Shown here: positions 62,662 to 64,000 of the stretch, in pieces | How the letters are laid out: each line of letters begins with the position of its first letter | Position numbering within the stretch: position 1 is the first letter of the stretch | Source of the DNA: Bacillus sp. SD088 | GTDB lineage: Bacteria; Bacillota; Bacilli; Bacillales; Bacillaceae_C | DNA: 64,000 nucleotides | Direction of reading: 5' to 3' | Assembly: GCF_017355205.1 (NCBI RefSeq) | Contig: NZ_JADIJK010000019.1 | Location: forward strand, 1-64,000 | Notes under the pieces: generated by a model | Told to the model about the DNA's origin: nothing | The model's database searches: none | Seen by the model: the letters and a program-made list of their open reading frames with translations, nothing else | Program-made: the position numbers and the translations under genes

Positions 62662-63276
62662 ATGAAAAAGAACATGTGGATCATTTTTTTAATCGTATCG
62701 TTCATGTGGGTCATGCATACATTTTCAAAAAACTTCATGGTTGATCCCACTTTTCAGGGTTTTCTTGCTAAAAAAGATGAAGTTCTAACTAACGAAACGT
62801 TGTGGGTACTGATGATCAGATTACATATCATTTTTGCTATTATCTCCCTAATCACTGGCCCCTTGGGTGTGATCAAGAAATTACGAATTAAATCTATCCA
62901 ATTTCATCGTTGGAATGGTCGAGTCTATGTGCTGTCTATTTTGTTAAATTTTATTCCTGGTGTTTACGTTTCTTTTTTTGCAACAGGAGGATGGTTGAGC
63001 ACCATTGGATTTCTCGTTTTAAATACACTATGGTTTGGTACAACAATTCTAGGCTATATCAATATTAGAAGAAAAAACGTGATAAAGCATAGTGCATGGA
63101 TGTCAAGAAGCTTCGTTCTTACCTTTGCCAATATGTTCATCTACATCATTGTGGCCATTTCACACAATGCCTTGCAATTTTCCTATGGTACTTCCTATAC
63201 AATTGCTGTATGGTTATGCTGGATGATCAGTTTATCCATTGCAGAAATCATGATAAGAAAAAAAATATTTATATAA
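62662..63276 (+). CDS. DUF2306-like membrane protein
   Basis: A 204-residue protein with about six helices, from MWIIFLIVSFMWVMHTFSKN to TIAVWLCWMISLSIAEIMI. The conserved LHIIFAIISLITGPLG, FHRWNGRVYVLSILLN and RKNVIKHSAWMSRSFVLTFA blocks are typical of DUF2306 (YozB-like) proteins. Function unknown. It begins 26 bases after the previous gene and ends an operon. A broken copy of its 3' half lies in the ICE at 39.8 kb. Confidence 0.75.
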   Translation: MKKNMWIIFLIVSFMWVMHTFSKNFMVDPTFQGFLAKKDEVLTNETLWVLMIRLHIIFAIISLITGPLGVIKKLRIKSIQFHRWNGRVYVLSILLNFIPGVYVSFFATGGWLSTIGFLVLNTLWFGTTILGYINIRRKNVIKHSAWMSRSFVLTFANMFIYIIVAISHNALQFSYGTSYTIAVWLCWMISLSIAEIMIRKKIFI

Positions 63277-63345
63277 TTGGATATTAATATGAATGTGTGT
63301 TTGAAAAAATCGACGGTACTAATTTCTCCATACGATAATCCCAAT

Positions 63346-63379
63346 GCCCTTTGGATATTTTTGTCTAAAGGGTGTTTTT
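63346..63379 (+). terminator. Terminator of the DJ-1 operon
   Basis: GCCCTTTGGA pairs with TCTAAAGGGTG, followed by TTTTT. Confidence 0.75.
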
Positions 63380-63490
63380 ATGTTCGTATAGTAATTAAAC
63401 TAATGAAGCAAATTATATTGAATAGTTATTTTTGATATAATAGGTGACAATATAAGCCATGAATCTTGAACGATGAAAGGAGAAATGAAG

Positions 63491-63951
63491 ATGGTAACAC
63501 TGAATCATATACCGGTTGTTAAATCAGAAATGCTTATTCGCAGACCGGTTGAAGAAGTATTTGAAGCTTTTATCGACCCGGAAATTACTACAAAATTTTG
63601 GTTCACCAAAAGCAGCGGAAGATTAGAAGAGGGAAAGAACATTAGGTGGGAATGGGAGATGTACGATGTCTCTGACGACCTCCATGTAAAAAAATCGAAC
63701 AAAACAAGCTGATTCGAATCGAATCAGCGGATAACACCAAAACGGAGTGGATATTTACGCCTCGAACAGAAAACGAAACATTTGTCTCGATTACAAACTC
63801 TGGATTTACAGGCAATGGAGATGATATGGTAAACCATGCTATCGGTTCAATGGGAGGATACACGATGGTGCTCTGCGCGCTAAAGGCACTTCTTGAGCAC
63901 AACATCATACTGACTGTTGTAGCTGATAAGGCTCCAGATGACCACGTTTAA
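63491..63951 (+). pseudogene. SRPBCC/AHSA1-like protein with an A-tract frameshift
   Basis: Two frames together encode one SRPBCC (START-like) domain. The first, from ATG 63491, reads MLIRRPVEEVFEAFIDPEIT and TKFWFTKSSGRLEEGKNIRW up to about residue 66; the second continues KKIEQNKLIRIESADNTKTE, WIFTPRTENETFVSITNSGF and AIGSMGGYTMVLCALKALLE to TAA 63949. Adding one A in the run near 63690 would restore a single frame of about 153 residues. It is a frameshifted gene or a sequencing error; AAAGGAG supports the start. Confidence 0.65.
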
Positions 63952-64000
63952 TGTTAAGAATGCTTTTGACCTAGAAGATGCTTTTCTTTAAAGAGAACGT

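Overview
The window comes from a low-GC Gram-positive bacterium of the Bacillaceae. The glucose-6-phosphate isomerase, the LysE-type exporter, the DUF421 and DUF2243 proteins and the dispersed intergenic repeats are all typical of Bacillus and its relatives. Genes have GGAGG-type ribosome binding sites and T-rich intrinsic terminators. No rRNA or tRNA gene was seen. The exact genus cannot be fixed from the sequence alone.

Three regions can be separated. (1) About 1-11.2 kb is chromosomal: pgi, a small graveyard of gene remnants, a NIPSNAP-like protein, a LysE exporter, an amino-acid permease, remnants of a uracil-DNA glycosylase and of a sigma-like factor, a YdeI-like protein, DUF421, a glycosyltransferase, DUF2243, and the 3' part of a repeat-rich DUF6944-like gene. 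(2) About 11.2-55.13 kb is one Tn916-family integrative and conjugative element (ICE) of about 44 kb. It interrupts the DUF6944-like gene, whose 5' part reappears on the far side at 55.13-55.23 kb. (3) About 55.1-64 kb is chromosome again, with another DUF421 gene, several decayed genes, a two-component system, a SHOCT protein, a DJ-1/PfpI protein, two small membrane proteins and a frameshifted SRPBCC gene.

Inside the ICE, from left to right: a Gabija-like pair (OLD-type ATPase/TOPRIM nuclease plus a short UvrD-like helicase) with a 4-fold beta-flower protein; a 3.48-kb cassette with IS21-like inverted ends and a 7-bp target duplication but no transposase, carrying an SDR, a TetR and a PadR regulator and a VOC protein; the conserved Tn916-type transfer module (orf24/23/22/21, oriT, orf20 relaxase, orf19, ardA, orf17 to orf13), with a group II intron in orf14; then accessory cargo where Tn916 carries tet(M). 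The cargo is an M-box-controlled mgtE, an AraC regulator, a split HMA protein with a P1B metal ATPase, a CadC/ArsR repressor, gpmA, a TetR regulator with a GC-richer ABC exporter pair, sufC-sufD-(sufS/sufU scar)-sufB, an MFS exporter, and a Fur-box-controlled yisL-like/hemH pair. The element ends with Orf7- and Orf8-like regulators, an Xis-like protein and a tyrosine integrase.

Much of the cargo concerns metals: magnesium uptake, soft-metal efflux, Fe-S cluster assembly and haem synthesis. A phosphoglycerate mutase of the type that needs no metal is also present. The most unusual items are the transposase-less cassette, the compact Gabija-like operon, the scarred suf operon, a fossil inside the ICE of a gene still intact at 62.7 kb, and the ends that place the ICE inside the DUF6944-like gene.
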